A stretch of DNA of 64,000 bases from Rhodococcus tibetensis (GCF_024438035.1 NZ_JANFQF010000001.1:62001-126000), one strand, 5' to 3'. Positions 53,579-63,617 are shown, counted from the first letter of the stretch. Numbers and translations are program-made. Notes: a model not told the origin generated them from the sequence alone.

Positions 53579-54735
53579 TTATCCGCCTTGGGTAGGCCGA
53601 GCAGCCGCTCGGCGATCACGTTCTTCTGAATCTCGTTCGTGCCGGCGTAGATCGGGCCTGACAGGGAGAACAGGTAACCGTCCATCCAGTTGTCCGCGAG
53701 CTCCGCCGAGGCGCCCTGTAATTCGAGTGCGGTCTCGTGGGTGGCGATGTCCCACTCCGACCAGAACACCTTGTTGATCGACGATTCGGCGCCCAGCTGC
53801 CCGCCGTCGGCCAGTCGCGTGACGGTGCCGAACGTGTTCAGCTGGTAGGCGCGGGCGCCGATCCAGGCGTCGGCGACCTGGTTTCGCAGGGCCGTGTCGT
53901 CGGTGCGTCCGCTGTCCCGGAACAGATCGACCAGCCGATCGACCGTCGCGAGGAAACGGCCCGGGCTGCGCAGCGACAGTCCGCGTTCGTTGGACGCGGT
54001 GCTCATCGCCACGCGCCAGCCCTCGTTCACGCCGCCGATCACTCCGGACTCGCCGGGGTTCGCGGGGTCGTCCGGGACGAACACGTCCTCGAGGAAGATC
54101 TCCGCGAAACCGGGTTCACCGTCCAGCTGATCGATCGGCCGCACGGTCACACCCTTCGAGCGCAGGTCGAACATGAAATACGTAATGCCCTTGTGCCGCT
54201 GGGCATCCGGGTCGGACCGGAACAGTCCGAAGCCCCAGTCCGCGAAGCTCGCCCGCGAACTCCACGTCTTCTGTCCGTTGAGTACCCAGCCGCCGTCGAC
54301 GCGGCGGGCCGTGGAACGCAGTGAGGCCAGGTCACTGCCCGACTCCGGCTCCGACCAGGCCTGTGCCCAGATGTCGTCGGCGCGGGCCATGCGCGGCATG
54401 ATTTTTCCGAGCTGCTCCGCGTTGGCGTGCTCGAACAGTGTGGGCGCCAACAGGAAGATGCCGTTCTGGCTGACGCGCCCCGGTGCGCCGGAGCGATAGT
54501 ACTCCTCCTCGAACACGACCCACTCCAGGAGCGAGGCGCCGCGGCCGCCGAGCTCCTCCGGCCACGACACCACCGACAGCCTGGCGTCGGCGAGCGTGCG
54601 TTCCCACTGCCGGTGAGCCTCGAATCCCTCGGCCGTGTCCATCGACGGCAGGGGACGCGACGGCACGTTCTCGCGCAGGAAGGTGCGGACCTCGTCGCGG
54701 AAGGCGATGGTGGCGTCGTCGAAGTCGAGATCCAC
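53575..54735 (-). CDS. fadE31: Acyl-CoA dehydrogenase, FadE31-like
   Basis: A 386-residue, full-length acyl-CoA dehydrogenase: ARADDIWAQAWSEPESGSDLASLRSTARR (FAD/substrate loop), VLNGQKTWSSRASFADWGFGLFR, and the C-terminal SGPIYAGTNEIQKNVIAERLLGLPK. It would introduce a double bond into a CoA thioester from the last steroid rings. The GTG at 54735 directly follows the hydratase stop, with GAGGGG inside that gene as the ribosome binding site. Confidence 0.85.
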   Translation of the reverse strand: MDLDFDDATIAFRDEVRTFLRENVPSRPLPSMDTAEGFEAHRQWERTLADARLSVVSWPEELGGRGASLLEWVVFEEEYYRSGAPGRVSQNGIFLLAPTLFEHANAEQLGKIMPRMARADDIWAQAWSEPESGSDLASLRSTARRVDGGWVLNGQKTWSSRASFADWGFGLFRSDPDAQRHKGITYFMFDLRSKGVTVRPIDQLDGEPGFAEIFLEDVFVPDDPANPGESGVIGGVNEGWRVAMSTASNERGLSLRSPGRFLATVDRLVDLFRDSGRTDDTALRNQVADAWIGARAYQLNTFGTVTRLADGGQLGAESSINKVFWSEWDIATHETALELQGASAELADNWMDGYLFSLSGPIYAGTNEIQKNVIAERLLGLPKADK

Positions 54736-55608
54736 CTACTTCTTCCCCTCGTTCGAGTTACGGGCGCTGGCCGCCATCGACTTGGCATCCATGCCACCGA
54801 GGGGGTCGGTGTCGATCTCGGCGTTGTGCGCATGGGCGAAGTGGTGCAGACCGAAGACGGAGTCCATGCCGTTCCGCATGCCCATCTGGTCCTCGCATTG
54901 ATTGACGGCCTTCTTGGTGAGCGCGAGCCCGAATCGCGGCATGGCCGAGATGCGTCCGGCGATCGCGAGAGTTTCCTTCTCGAGGTCTTCGCGGGGAACG
55001 ACGCGGTTGATCATGCCTACCTCGTAGGCGCGTTGAGCGGGAAATCGATCACCGGTGTAGAGGATTTCCTTCGCGAACCGCGGATTCAGCATCCACGGAT
55101 GTGCGAAGTATTCGACTCCGGGAATGCCCATACGTACGACTGGATCGGAGAAGAACGCGTCGTCGGACGCCACGATCAGGTCGCACACCCACGCCAGCAT
55201 CAGGCCGCCCGCGATGCACGCCCCCTGCACCATCGCAATGGTGGGCTTCGGGATCTCACGCCAACGGCGGCACATCCCGAGATAGACCTCCATCTCGCGG
55301 GCGTACCGCTGGTCGCCGCCCGGCTTGTCGACGTGGTCCCACCACATCACGGCCTTGTTCTCGTAGTGGACGTGATGGTCGCGGCCCGGTGTGCCGATGT
55401 CGTGCCCTGCGCTGAAGTGCTTACCGTTGCCCGCGAGGACGATCACCTTCACATCGTCGTCCTCGACCGCCCGCTCGAACGCGGCATCGAGCGCGTACGT
55501 CATCACCGAGTTCTGGGCGTTGCGGTAGTCGGGGCGGTTGAGCGTCACGAACGCGACACCGTCACGCACCTCGTAGGTGACGACGTCACCCTCGTCGGGG
55601 ACCGTCAT
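54736..55608 (-). CDS. Enoyl-CoA hydratase/isomerase family protein in the fadD3 operon
   Basis: A 290-residue crotonase-fold protein: VAFVTLNRPDYRNAQNSVM, KHFSAGHDIGTPGRD (oxyanion region), then MVQGACIAGGLMLAWVCDLIVASDDAFFSDP. It would hydrate an enoyl-CoA, fitting the step after FadE-type dehydrogenation. It lies between fadD3 and fadE31, coupled to both. In M. tuberculosis fadE31 directly follows fadD3, so this gene is an addition in the present lineage. Confidence 0.85.
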   Translation of the reverse strand: MTVPDEGDVVTYEVRDGVAFVTLNRPDYRNAQNSVMTYALDAAFERAVEDDDVKVIVLAGNGKHFSAGHDIGTPGRDHHVHYENKAVMWWDHVDKPGGDQRYAREMEVYLGMCRRWREIPKPTIAMVQGACIAGGLMLAWVCDLIVASDDAFFSDPVVRMGIPGVEYFAHPWMLNPRFAKEILYTGDRFPAQRAYEVGMINRVVPREDLEKETLAIAGRISAMPRFGLALTKKAVNQCEDQMGMRNGMDSVFGLHHFAHAHNAEIDTDPLGGMDAKSMAASARNSNEGKK

Positions 55609-57155
55609 GATGATTTCTCCTCACGCAAAATGTTCTTCATTACTTTCCCGGAGGGGTTCCGGGGCAGGGAGTCGACGAATTGCACCGTGCGCGGGACCTT
55701 GAATCCTGCGAGGTGCTTCTTGCCGAAGGCGATCACGTCGTCCTCGCTCAGGGACGCACCGGCTTTCGTTACGACGTACGCCCGGCCGACCTCGCCCATG
55801 CGCGCGTCGGGTACACCGATCACCGCGGACTCGGCCACACCGTCGAGGCGTGCCAGCGCGTTCTCCACCTCGGCGGGGTACACGTTGAATCCGCCGGAGA
55901 TGTACATGTCCTTCAACCGGTCGGTGATGTCCAGGTACCCGCGCTCGTCGAGGGTGCCGACGTCACCGGTGTGCAACCAGCCGTCCGGTTCGATGGTGTG
56001 AGCCGTGGCCTCGGGGTCGTCGAGATAGCCGAGCATGACGTTCTTGCCGCGCACGAGAATTTCGCCTCGCTCGCCGATTCGCACTTCCATACCCGGAATG
56101 GCCCGACCCGACGTGGTCGAGACGGTGACGGGATCGTCGTCGGTGCGGCACATGGTGATCACTACCGCTTCGGTCTGGCCGTACGCAGTGAGAACTGCTT
56201 CGAAGGTCAGCTCGGATTGCATCCGCTCGACGAGGGCGACCGGCACCGCGGCCGCACCGGTCACCGCGACGCGCAGGCTCGAGAAGTCGTATTCGGGACG
56301 GTCGGGGTGGTCGAGGATCGACTGGAAGATCGTGGGGGCGCCGGGCAGCACAGTGATCTGCTCGTCGTGCACGGTCGCCATCACCTTGGGCACGTCGAAC
56401 ACGGCCATCGGCACCACCGTCGCGCCGTTCAGCAGGCACACCAGGAACCCTGCCTTGTACCCGAAGGTGTGGAAGAAGGGGTTGATGACGAGGTAGTTGT
56501 CGTCGGAGGTCACCTCGGCGCACTCACCCCACACCTGCGCGATGCCCACCGACTGCCGGTGCGCACTCATCACACCCTTGCTACGGCCCGTAGTGCCCGA
56601 CGTGAACATGACGTCGGAGACGTCGTCGGGGGATACGGCGGCCGCGCGGGCGTCGGCCTCGGCGCGGGTGTCCTCGTCGGCGAGGGCGAGGAAGTCGTCG
56701 AAGTCGAAGACGCCGGGCAACTCGACGTCGCCGCCGTCGACCGGAACCCGGACGACGGTCGGTAGGTCGAGGGTGCTCGACTCGTCGCGTAGCGAGGCGT
56801 ACCGGTCGGTCCCGAGGAAGTTGCCCGCGACCACCAGTGCGGTGGTCTTGGTGCGCTCGAGAATGTCGAGGGCCTCGGTAGCCGTATACCGGGTGTTGAT
56901 CGGGACGAGAGTCGCACCGGCGTAGTGGATGCCGAGCGCCGAGACCACCCAGTGATACGTGTTGGGCGACCACACCGCGACGTGATCGCCGGGTCGCACG
57001 TCCTGTGAGCACAGTGCGGCGGCGAAATCGCGAACACGGTCGTGAAGCTGTGTGAAGGTCAGACGGACGTCGCCGTCCGCCACGGCTTCGCGTTCACCGA
57101 AGTCGTGGGCGGCCGCGATGACGGCGGCCGGAGTGGTTGTCGGTTGTGCGGTCAC
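55605..57155 (-). CDS. fadD3: HIP-CoA synthetase FadD3
   Basis: A 516-residue adenylate-forming acyl-CoA synthetase: DVMFTSGTTGRSKGVMSAH (P-loop-like motif), VLTAYGQTEAVVITM, GWLHTGDVGTLDERGYLDITDRLKDMYISGG (AMP-binding core), and NPSGKVMKNILRE with the catalytic Lys. FadD3 activates HIP, the two-ring acid left after A/B ring loss. The assignment rests on the KstR2 box upstream and the fadE30 gene divergent from it. It starts at GTG 57155 after GGGAG. Confidence 0.9.
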   Translation of the reverse strand: MTAQPTTTPAAVIAAAHDFGEREAVADGDVRLTFTQLHDRVRDFAAALCSQDVRPGDHVAVWSPNTYHWVVSALGIHYAGATLVPINTRYTATEALDILERTKTTALVVAGNFLGTDRYASLRDESSTLDLPTVVRVPVDGGDVELPGVFDFDDFLALADEDTRAEADARAAAVSPDDVSDVMFTSGTTGRSKGVMSAHRQSVGIAQVWGECAEVTSDDNYLVINPFFHTFGYKAGFLVCLLNGATVVPMAVFDVPKVMATVHDEQITVLPGAPTIFQSILDHPDRPEYDFSSLRVAVTGAAAVPVALVERMQSELTFEAVLTAYGQTEAVVITMCRTDDDPVTVSTTSGRAIPGMEVRIGERGEILVRGKNVMLGYLDDPEATAHTIEPDGWLHTGDVGTLDERGYLDITDRLKDMYISGGFNVYPAEVENALARLDGVAESAVIGVPDARMGEVGRAYVVTKAGASLSEDDVIAFGKKHLAGFKVPRTVQFVDSLPRNPSGKVMKNILREEKSS

Positions 57156-57173
57156 TTCGCTCCCTACCTACCT

Positions 57174-57187
57174 AGCAAGTGCTTGGT
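57174..57187. promoter_or_regulatory. KstR2 operator between fadD3 and fadE30
   Basis: AGCAAGTGCTTGGT fits the KstR2 motif AnCAAGnnCTTGnT at every fixed position and lies within a longer palindrome (CCTA..TAGG). It is 18 bp from the fadD3 start and 16 bp from the fadE30 start. A TATCTT -10-like element at 57192-57197 lies just beyond it. KstR2 represses HIP catabolism until HIP-CoA is made. Confidence 0.85.
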
Positions 57188-57203
57188 AGGTTATCTTACA
57201 GAC

Positions 57204-58420
<1,217 letters not shown>

Positions 58421-58424
<4 letters not shown>

Positions 58425-58525
58425 CACAGCCCACCCCCCGCCCGGTGACACAGCCCACCCCCCGCCCGGTGACACAGCCCACCCCCCGCCCGGTGACACA
58501 GCCCACCCCCCGCCCGGTGGCACAG
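58421..58525 (+). repeat. 24-bp tandem repeat, four perfect copies, at the 5' end of ipdF
   Basis: A 24-bp unit beginning GTGACACAGCCC repeats exactly at 58421, 58445, 58469 and 58493, and a fifth, partial unit (GTGGCACAG) starts at 58517. The period is a multiple of three, so it encodes the octapeptide (V/M)TQPTPRP four times without shifting the frame. Every unit begins with an in-frame GTG, so each could be a start codon. Copy number should be unstable by replication slippage. Confidence 0.95.
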
Positions 58526-59320
58526 ACATCCCCACTCGCCACCGCGCCCGTCGAGACTCCGGGACACGACCTGCTGAAAGACAAGAAGGTCGTCGTCACC
58601 GCCGCAGCGGGCACCGGCATCGGTTACGCGTCCGCGCGACGCGCCCTGCTCGAGGGCGCCGACGTGCTGGTGTCCGACTGGCACGAACGACGGCTCGGCG
58701 AGACCCAGGAAAAGCTCGCCGCCGAATTCCCGGGCCAGGTGGTCGAGGCGCTGACGTGTGACGTGTCCAGCACGGAGCAGGTGAATGCGCTGATCGCCGG
58801 CGCCGCCGAACGACTCGGCCGGATCGACGTCCTCGTCAACAACGCCGGACTGGGCGGCGAGACACCACTCGTCGACATGACCGACGAGGAGTGGGACCGC
58901 GTCCTCGATATCACGCTCAACGGAACGTTCCGCGCCACCCGCGCCGCGCTGCGCTACTTCAAGGAGGTCCCGCACAACGGTGTACTGGTCAACAATGCGT
59001 CGGTCCTCGGGTGGCGGGCCCAGCACTCGCAGGCGCACTACGCGGCCGCGAAGGCCGGCGTCATGGCCCTGACCCGCTGCAGCGCGATCGAGGCCGCCGA
59101 GTACGGCGTCCGGATCAACGCCGTCGCGCCGTCTATCGCGCGGCACGCTTTCCTCGCGAAGGTCACCAGCGAAGAACTCCTCGACAGGCTGGCGTCGGGA
59201 GAGGCGTTCGGGCGGGCCGCCGAGGTGTGGGAGATCGCCGCCACCATCGCGATGCTCGCCAGCGACTACACCACGTATCTCACCGGTGAGGTCGTGTCGA
59301 TTTCGTCGCAGAGGGCGTAG
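58421..59320 (+). CDS. ipdF: Short-chain dehydrogenase IpdF
   Basis: An SDR of 299 residues from the first GTG. The family core begins near residue 44: KVVVTAAAGTGIGYASARRAL (cofactor), NNAGLGGE, catalytic Ser in VLVNNASVLGW, and HYAAAKAG (Tyr/Lys). It acts in HIP-CoA breakdown by oxidising a hydroxyl. Related proteins are about 260 residues; the excess is the TQPTPRP repeat tail at the N-terminus. If translation starts at a later GTG (58445, 58469, 58493 or 58517), the tail is shorter. The first GTG overlaps the fadE30 stop. Confidence 0.83.
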
Positions 59321-59323
59321 CCG

Positions 59324-59371
59324 CCCCGTGCGCGGTTAGCGAGCGTCTGGACTCCTTGACCGCGCACGGGG
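59324..59371. terminator. Hairpin between ipdF and kstR2
   Basis: Arms 59324-59343 and 59352-59371 pair at 17 of 20 positions around an 8-base loop. It starts 4 bases after the ipdF stop and ends 12 bases before the KstR2 box. It shares the CGGTTAGCGAG/CCGTG pattern with 49698 and 51521. It probably separates ipdF transcription from the kstR2 promoter. Confidence 0.6.
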
Positions 59372-59382
59372 CCGAAGGCCCT

Positions 59383-59396
59383 AGCAAGCGCTTGGT
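59383..59396. promoter_or_regulatory. KstR2 operator upstream of kstR2
   Basis: AGCAAGCGCTTGGT fits AnCAAGnnCTTGnT at every fixed position and differs from the fadE30 box at one central base. It ends 15 bp before the kstR2 ATG. A TAGGAT hexamer at 59400-59405 lies 3 bp beyond it, so bound repressor would cover the promoter and the gene would be autoregulated. Confidence 0.85.
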
Positions 59397-59411
59397 TGAT
59401 AGGATGGATTG

Positions 59412-60029
59412 ATGACTGCACCCCGAATCGACGAGACGTCCAAGACCGGACGCCGGGCCGAGCTGCTCGAGATCGCGGCCCGGCTGTTCGCGGAACGTGG
59501 TCTGCGGGCCACTACCGTCCGTGATATCGCCGACGCAGCGGGCATCTTGTCGGGCAGCCTCTACCACCACTTCGACTCCAAGGAGTCGATGGTCGACGAG
59601 ATCCTACGGGGCTTCCTCGACGACCTGTTCGGCAAGTACCGCGAGATCGTCGCGTCCGGACTCGACAGCCGCGCGACCCTCGAAGCGCTGGTCACCACGT
59701 CGTACGAGGCGATCGACGCGTCGCATTCCGCGGTCGCGATCTACCAGGACGAGGTGAAGCACCTCGTCGCCAACGAACGCTTCGCCTATCTGGCGGAACT
59801 GAACACCGAATTCCGCGAGCTGTGGGTCGGGGTGCTCGAGGCGGGTGTGCGGGACGGCAGTTTCCGCCCCGACATCGACATCGAGCTCGCGTTCCGCTTC
59901 ATGCGCGACACCGCCTGGGTTGCCGTGCGCTGGTACCGGCCCGGTGGCTCCCTGACCGTCGACACGGTCGCCAAGCAGTACCTCTCGATCGTCCTCGACG
60001 GACTCGCGAGCCCCAGAATCATCGACTAG
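59412..60029 (+). CDS. kstR2: TetR-family repressor KstR2
   Basis: A 205-residue TetR protein: LLEIAARLFAERGLRATTVRDIADAAGILSGSLYHHFDSKESM is the DNA-binding domain (residues about 18-60), and a helical ligand domain follows. Identity as KstR2 rests on the two flanking KstR2 boxes and the fadE30-ipdF-fadA6 neighbours. It releases DNA on binding HIP-CoA. The start at ATG 59412 lies 6 bases after a -10-like hexamer, so a leaderless message is possible; AGGATGG could instead serve as a close ribosome binding site. Confidence 0.9.
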   Translation: MTAPRIDETSKTGRRAELLEIAARLFAERGLRATTVRDIADAAGILSGSLYHHFDSKESMVDEILRGFLDDLFGKYREIVASGLDSRATLEALVTTSYEAIDASHSAVAIYQDEVKHLVANERFAYLAELNTEFRELWVGVLEAGVRDGSFRPDIDIELAFRFMRDTAWVAVRWYRPGGSLTVDTVAKQYLSIVLDGLASPRIID

Positions 60030-60038
60030 GAGTTCTCC

Positions 60039-61187
60039 ATGACCGAGGCATACATCGTCGACGCCGTTCGGACACCGATCGGCAAGAAGAACGGTGGCCT
60101 GTCCGGCGTGCACCCCGCAGATCTGGGTGCGCACGTGATCGAGGCGATCGTCGCCCGCACGGGCATCGACCCGGCCGGCGTCGACGACGTCGTCTTCGGG
60201 TGCGTCGACGCGATCGGCGGCCAGGCGGGCAACATCGCACGGACGGCATGGTTGGCGGCCGGCTATCCAGAGGAGGTCCCCGGGGTCACCGTCGACCGTC
60301 AGTGCGGCTCGAGCCAGCAGGCGGTGCACTTCGGCGCGCAGGCGATCCTCAGTGGCACCGCCGATCTGATTCTCGCCGGCGGCGTGCAGAACATGAGTCA
60401 GATCCCTATCGCGTCGGCGATGGTAGTGGGTCAGCAATATGGATTCGACACCCCGTTTGCCGGATCGACGGGATGGGCGGAGCGCTACGGCGATCAGGAG
60501 GTGTCGCAGTTCCACGGCGCGGAGTTGATCGCGGACAAGTGGGACATCAGCCGGGAGGAACTCGAGCGCTGGGCGTTGCAGAGCCACGAGCGCGCGAGGA
60601 CGGCGATCGCGGAGGGCCGCTTCGACCGCGAGATCGTCCCGATCGGGGAGGTGACGACGGACGAGGGTCCGCGTGAGACGAGCCTCGAGAAGATGGCGTC
60701 GTTGAAGACGCTCACCGAGGGTGGCCGGTTGACGGCCGCAGTCGCAAGCCAGATCTCCGACGGCGCGAGCGCGGTCCTGCTCGCGTCCCCTGAAGCGGTC
60801 GAACGCTACGGTCTGACGCCACGCGCCCGCATCCATCACCTCAGTGCCCGCGGCGCCGACCCGATCTTCATGTTGAGTGCGCCCATTCCGGCCACGCGCC
60901 ACGCGTTGGAGAAGACGGGACTGAGCATCGACGACATCGACCTGGTCGAGATCAACGAGGCCTTTGCGCCGGTCGTCCTCGCGTGGAACAAGGAGATCGG
61001 GGCCGATCCGGCGAAGGTCAACGTGAACGGCGGCGCGATCGCTCTGGGACATCCGCTGGGCGCGACTGGCACCAAATTGATGGCAACGCTGCTCAACGAA
61101 CTCGAGCGCACTGGCGGCCGCTACGGTCTGCAGACCATTTGCGAGGGCGGCGGCACCGCCAACGCCACCATCATCGAACGGCTGTGA
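60039..61187 (+). CDS. fadA6: Thiolase FadA6
   Basis: A 382-residue acetyl-CoA acetyltransferase-type thiolase: VDRQCGSSQQAVHFG (nucleophile Cys near 90), VEINEAFAPVVLAW, GGAIALGHPLGATGTKL (His) and ICEGGGTANATIIERL (second Cys). It performs thiolytic release of acetyl-CoA in the late ring C/D pathway. AGGAG precedes the ATG, 9 bp after the kstR2 stop, so the two genes share a transcript. Its stop lies in the hairpin at 61184-61223. Confidence 0.9.
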   Translation: MTEAYIVDAVRTPIGKKNGGLSGVHPADLGAHVIEAIVARTGIDPAGVDDVVFGCVDAIGGQAGNIARTAWLAAGYPEEVPGVTVDRQCGSSQQAVHFGAQAILSGTADLILAGGVQNMSQIPIASAMVVGQQYGFDTPFAGSTGWAERYGDQEVSQFHGAELIADKWDISREELERWALQSHERARTAIAEGRFDREIVPIGEVTTDEGPRETSLEKMASLKTLTEGGRLTAAVASQISDGASAVLLASPEAVERYGLTPRARIHHLSARGADPIFMLSAPIPATRHALEKTGLSIDDIDLVEINEAFAPVVLAWNKEIGADPAKVNVNGGAIALGHPLGATGTKLMATLLNELERTGGRYGLQTICEGGGTANATIIERL

Positions 61188-61223
61188 GTGATTGTTGACC
61201 GCCCTCGGTTGACAAGTGCTCAC
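61184..61223. terminator. Hairpin at the end of fadA6
   Basis: GTGAGTGATTGTTGAC (61184-61199) and the inverse of 61208-61223 pair at 11 of 16 positions, plus wobbles, around an 8-base loop. The left arm supplies the fadA6 stop TGA. The right arm (AAGTGCTCACGG) is identical over 12 bases to that of the element after hsaF. Likely the terminator of the kstR2-fadA6 transcript, separating it from the hydrogenase genes. Confidence 0.5.
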
Positions 61224-61285
61224 GGGGGAGGGGCGCGAGGACTACCCTCGTATCCACAGGTGACGAGTCCGTAAGCGGGGTCGTG

Positions 61286-61615
61286 ATGCACGAACTTGCA
61301 ATCACTCAGAGCGTCGTCGATGCCGTCTGCGAGAAAGCGGGTGGACGGACCGTCCACAGTGTGCGGGTTCAGGTGGGCGCGTTGACCGCGGTGGTCGCCG
61401 ATTCGATGCAGTTCTGTTTCGAGTTGGTCACCGAAGGAACTGTGGCGCATGGTGCCCGGCTCGACATCGACCAGTCGCCGGGCAGCGCGCACTGCCGCCA
61501 GTGCGGCGAGACCTTCTCGCTCACCGACCTGGTGTTGCTGTGTCCGTGTGGGAGTGCGGATGTCGAGGTCACCTCGGGTCGCGAGTTACGTATCCTCTCG
61601 ATGGAAGTGAGTTGA
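61286..61615 (+). CDS. hypA: Hydrogenase nickel-incorporation protein HypA
   Basis: A 109-residue nickel chaperone. The start MHELAITQSVVDAV has His2, the Ni ligand, which requires the ATG at 61286 (not the GTG at 61283). The zinc domain has HCRQCGETF and LLCPCGSADV. The second pair is Cys-Pro-Cys rather than the usual CPxCG, one residue short. It acts with HypB to load nickel into the large subunit encoded downstream. Confidence 0.9.
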   Translation: MHELAITQSVVDAVCEKAGGRTVHSVRVQVGALTAVVADSMQFCFELVTEGTVAHGARLDIDQSPGSAHCRQCGETFSLTDLVLLCPCGSADVEVTSGRELRILSMEVS

Positions 61616-61620
61616 CGCAT

Positions 61621-62382
61621 ATGTGTGCCACCTGCGGATGCGGCGACGACACCGGTACCAGGGTCAGCCGGCCCCATACCCATGAGCACCCGCACGAACA
61701 CGACCACCCGCACACCCATGAGCACCCGCACACCCATGAGCACGAGACGGTGACACTCGAGCAGAAGGTGCTGGCCAAGAACGACCTGACGGCCGAGCGC
61801 AACCGGGGTTGGCTGGCCGAACGGGGCGTGCTCGCGCTGAACATTATGAGCTCGCCGGGGTCCGGCAAGACAACATTGCTCGAGCGGACCATCGCCGACA
61901 TCGGAGGCGACCGACCGGTCTCGGTGATCGAGGGAGATCAGGAGACGATGCTCGACGCCAAGCGAATCGAGGCGACGGGTTGCTCTGTCGTGCAGGTGAA
62001 CACGGGTGCCGGATGTCACCTGGACGCGGAGATGATGCGCGATGCGCTGTCGGCACTCGATCCCGGTCCGAACTCCTTGTTGTTCATCGAGAACGTGGGA
62101 AACCTGGTGTGCCCCGCCCTGTTCGACCTCGGGGAGCAGTCCCGGGTGGTGGTGATTTCCGTGACCGAGGGCACCGATAAGCCGCTGAAGTACCCGCACA
62201 TGTTCGCGGCGGCGAACCTGGTGATCGTGAACAAGTCGGACTTGTTGCCGTACGTCGACTTCGACGTGGATCTCTGCACGAAGTATGCGCGATCGGTGAA
62301 CCCCCATCTCGAGGCGATCGCTCTGTCCGCGACCACGGGACAGGGCATGCGGCAGTGGTACGACTGGATCGCGGCGCAGTAA
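61621..62382 (+). CDS. hypB: Hydrogenase nickel-incorporation GTPase HypB
   Basis: A 253-residue GTPase. The N-terminus MCATCGCGDD is the high-affinity Ni site (CxxCGC). It is followed by a histidine-rich stretch at residues about 19-41 (alternating HEH/HTH, from a short DNA repeat near 61680-61745), which may store nickel. The G domain shows SSPGSGKTTLLERT (P-loop), VIEGDQETMLDAKRI and IVNKSDLL. It follows hypA by 5 bp. Confidence 0.93.
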   Translation: MCATCGCGDDTGTRVSRPHTHEHPHEHDHPHTHEHPHTHEHETVTLEQKVLAKNDLTAERNRGWLAERGVLALNIMSSPGSGKTTLLERTIADIGGDRPVSVIEGDQETMLDAKRIEATGCSVVQVNTGAGCHLDAEMMRDALSALDPGPNSLLFIENVGNLVCPALFDLGEQSRVVVISVTEGTDKPLKYPHMFAAANLVIVNKSDLLPYVDFDVDLCTKYARSVNPHLEAIALSATTGQGMRQWYDWIAAQ

Positions 62383-62415
62383 CGCCCGGTGCGCGACTGG
62401 CCCGAGGTGTCTGAG

Positions 62416-62450
62416 CGGCGTTGACACACGAACGCCGAAAGGCGCTAAAT
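62416..62450 (+). promoter_or_regulatory. Putative promoter of the hydrogenase structural genes
   Basis: TTGACA (62421-62426) and CTAAAT (62445-62450) are spaced 18 bp apart, a good vegetative -35/-10 pair. The -35 lies inside an inverted repeat (CGGCGTT 62416-62422, AACGCCG 62431-62437), which could be an operator. If used, transcription starts near 62457, so the in-frame GTG at 62452 cannot be the start of the small subunit. Confidence 0.5.
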
Positions 62451-62532
62451 AGTGATTAGCGTCACACAGGTGGGCCGACGGTCGACCCCGGTGGCGACAG
62501 GAGCCGTGTTCGGTTCCGGAAAGCGACCTGCT

Positions 62533-63588
62533 ATGCCGACACAGGAAGCAATCAACGCCGAGGAAACCCTGATTCACGTGTTGTGGATCAACGCGGGACT
62601 CAGCTGCGACGGGGATTCGGTGGCATTGACCGCTGCCACTCAGCCCAGTGTCGAGGAGATCGCGCTGGGCGCGCTGCCGGGCCTGCCGAAGGTGGCCGTG
62701 CACTGGCCGCTGATCGACTTCGAATGTGGGCCCGAGGGTGGCGCCGACGATTTCATCGAGTGGTTCTGGAAGGCCGACCGCGGCGAGCTGGAACCCTTCG
62801 TGCTGGTCGTCGAGGGCTCCATCCCCAACGAGCAACTTCACGACGAGGGGTATTGGTGCGGCTTCGGAAACAACCCGGAGACCGGTCAGCCCGTCACGAC
62901 GAGTGAGTGGCTCGACAAGCTGGCCCCCAAGGCGACGGCGATCGTGGCTGCCGGTACGTGCGCGACGTACGGCGGTATCCACGCGATGGCCGGCAACCCG
63001 ACGGGTGCCATGGGCGTCCCCGATTACCTCGGCTGGGATTGGAAATCGAAGGCGGGTATTCCGATCGTGTGTGTACCCGGTTGCCCGATCCAACCGGACA
63101 ATTTGTCCGAGACGTTGACCTATCTGCTGTACATGGCCACCGAACAGGCGCCGATGATTCCGCTCGACGACGCCTTGCGGCCGCAGTGGCTGTTCGGAAT
63201 GACGGTCCACGAAGGCTGTGACCGGGCCGGGTACTACGAGCAGGGCGACTTCGCAACGGAGTACGGCTCGCCCAAGTGCATCGTCAAGCTCGGCTGCTGG
63301 GGCCCTGTCGTCAAGTGCAACGTTCCCAAGCGTGGGTGGATCAACGGTGTGGGTGGCTGCCCGAACGTGGGCGGAATCTGCATCGGGTGCACGATGCCGG
63401 GATTCCCGGACAAGTTCATGCCGTTCATGGACGAGCCGCCCGGCGGAAGACTGTCCACGACCGCATCCGGTCTGTACGGCTCCGCGATCCGCAGTCTGCG
63501 CAGAATTACCAAGAACACCTTGGACAAAGAGCCGCAGTGGCGTAGCCGCGGCACGAAATTGACCACAGGCGCCACTCGCACCTGGTAG
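62533..63588 (+). CDS. hhyS: [NiFe]-hydrogenase small subunit, group 1h/5 (actinobacterial high-affinity type)
   Basis: A 351-residue Fe-S electron-transfer subunit without a Tat signal. At the proximal cluster the usual CxGC reads LSCDGDS, with Asp in place of the second Cys, the ligand change known for this O2-tolerant, high-affinity group. Other cluster cysteines are in AAGTCATYGG, VPGCPIQPDN, HEGCDRAGYYE, LGCWGPVVKCN, GGCPNVGGICIGC. It would oxidise atmospheric H2 for survival. The start at ATG 62533 is tentative; upstream in-frame GTGs exist, but the promoter position favours a late start. Confidence 0.9.
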   Translation: MPTQEAINAEETLIHVLWINAGLSCDGDSVALTAATQPSVEEIALGALPGLPKVAVHWPLIDFECGPEGGADDFIEWFWKADRGELEPFVLVVEGSIPNEQLHDEGYWCGFGNNPETGQPVTTSEWLDKLAPKATAIVAAGTCATYGGIHAMAGNPTGAMGVPDYLGWDWKSKAGIPIVCVPGCPIQPDNLSETLTYLLYMATEQAPMIPLDDALRPQWLFGMTVHEGCDRAGYYEQGDFATEYGSPKCIVKLGCWGPVVKCNVPKRGWINGVGGCPNVGGICIGCTMPGFPDKFMPFMDEPPGGRLSTTASGLYGSAIRSLRRITKNTLDKEPQWRSRGTKLTTGATRTW

Positions 63589-63617
63589 CCCAGTTCGGGC
63601 CTCTGAGAGGTACGTCG

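Noticed and set aside
59604-61223. 539-codon open frame on the minus strand
   Set aside because: It is antisense to kstR2 and fadA6, both of which have intact motifs; its composition is typical of a shadow.
61674-61745. Tandem DNA repeat considered as a regulatory or mobile repeat
   Set aside because: It encodes the His-rich nickel-binding stretch of HypB, which explains the repetition.
62452-62454. GTG as start of the hydrogenase small subunit
   Set aside because: It directly follows the -10 hexamer of the likely promoter, so it would lie upstream of the transcription start.
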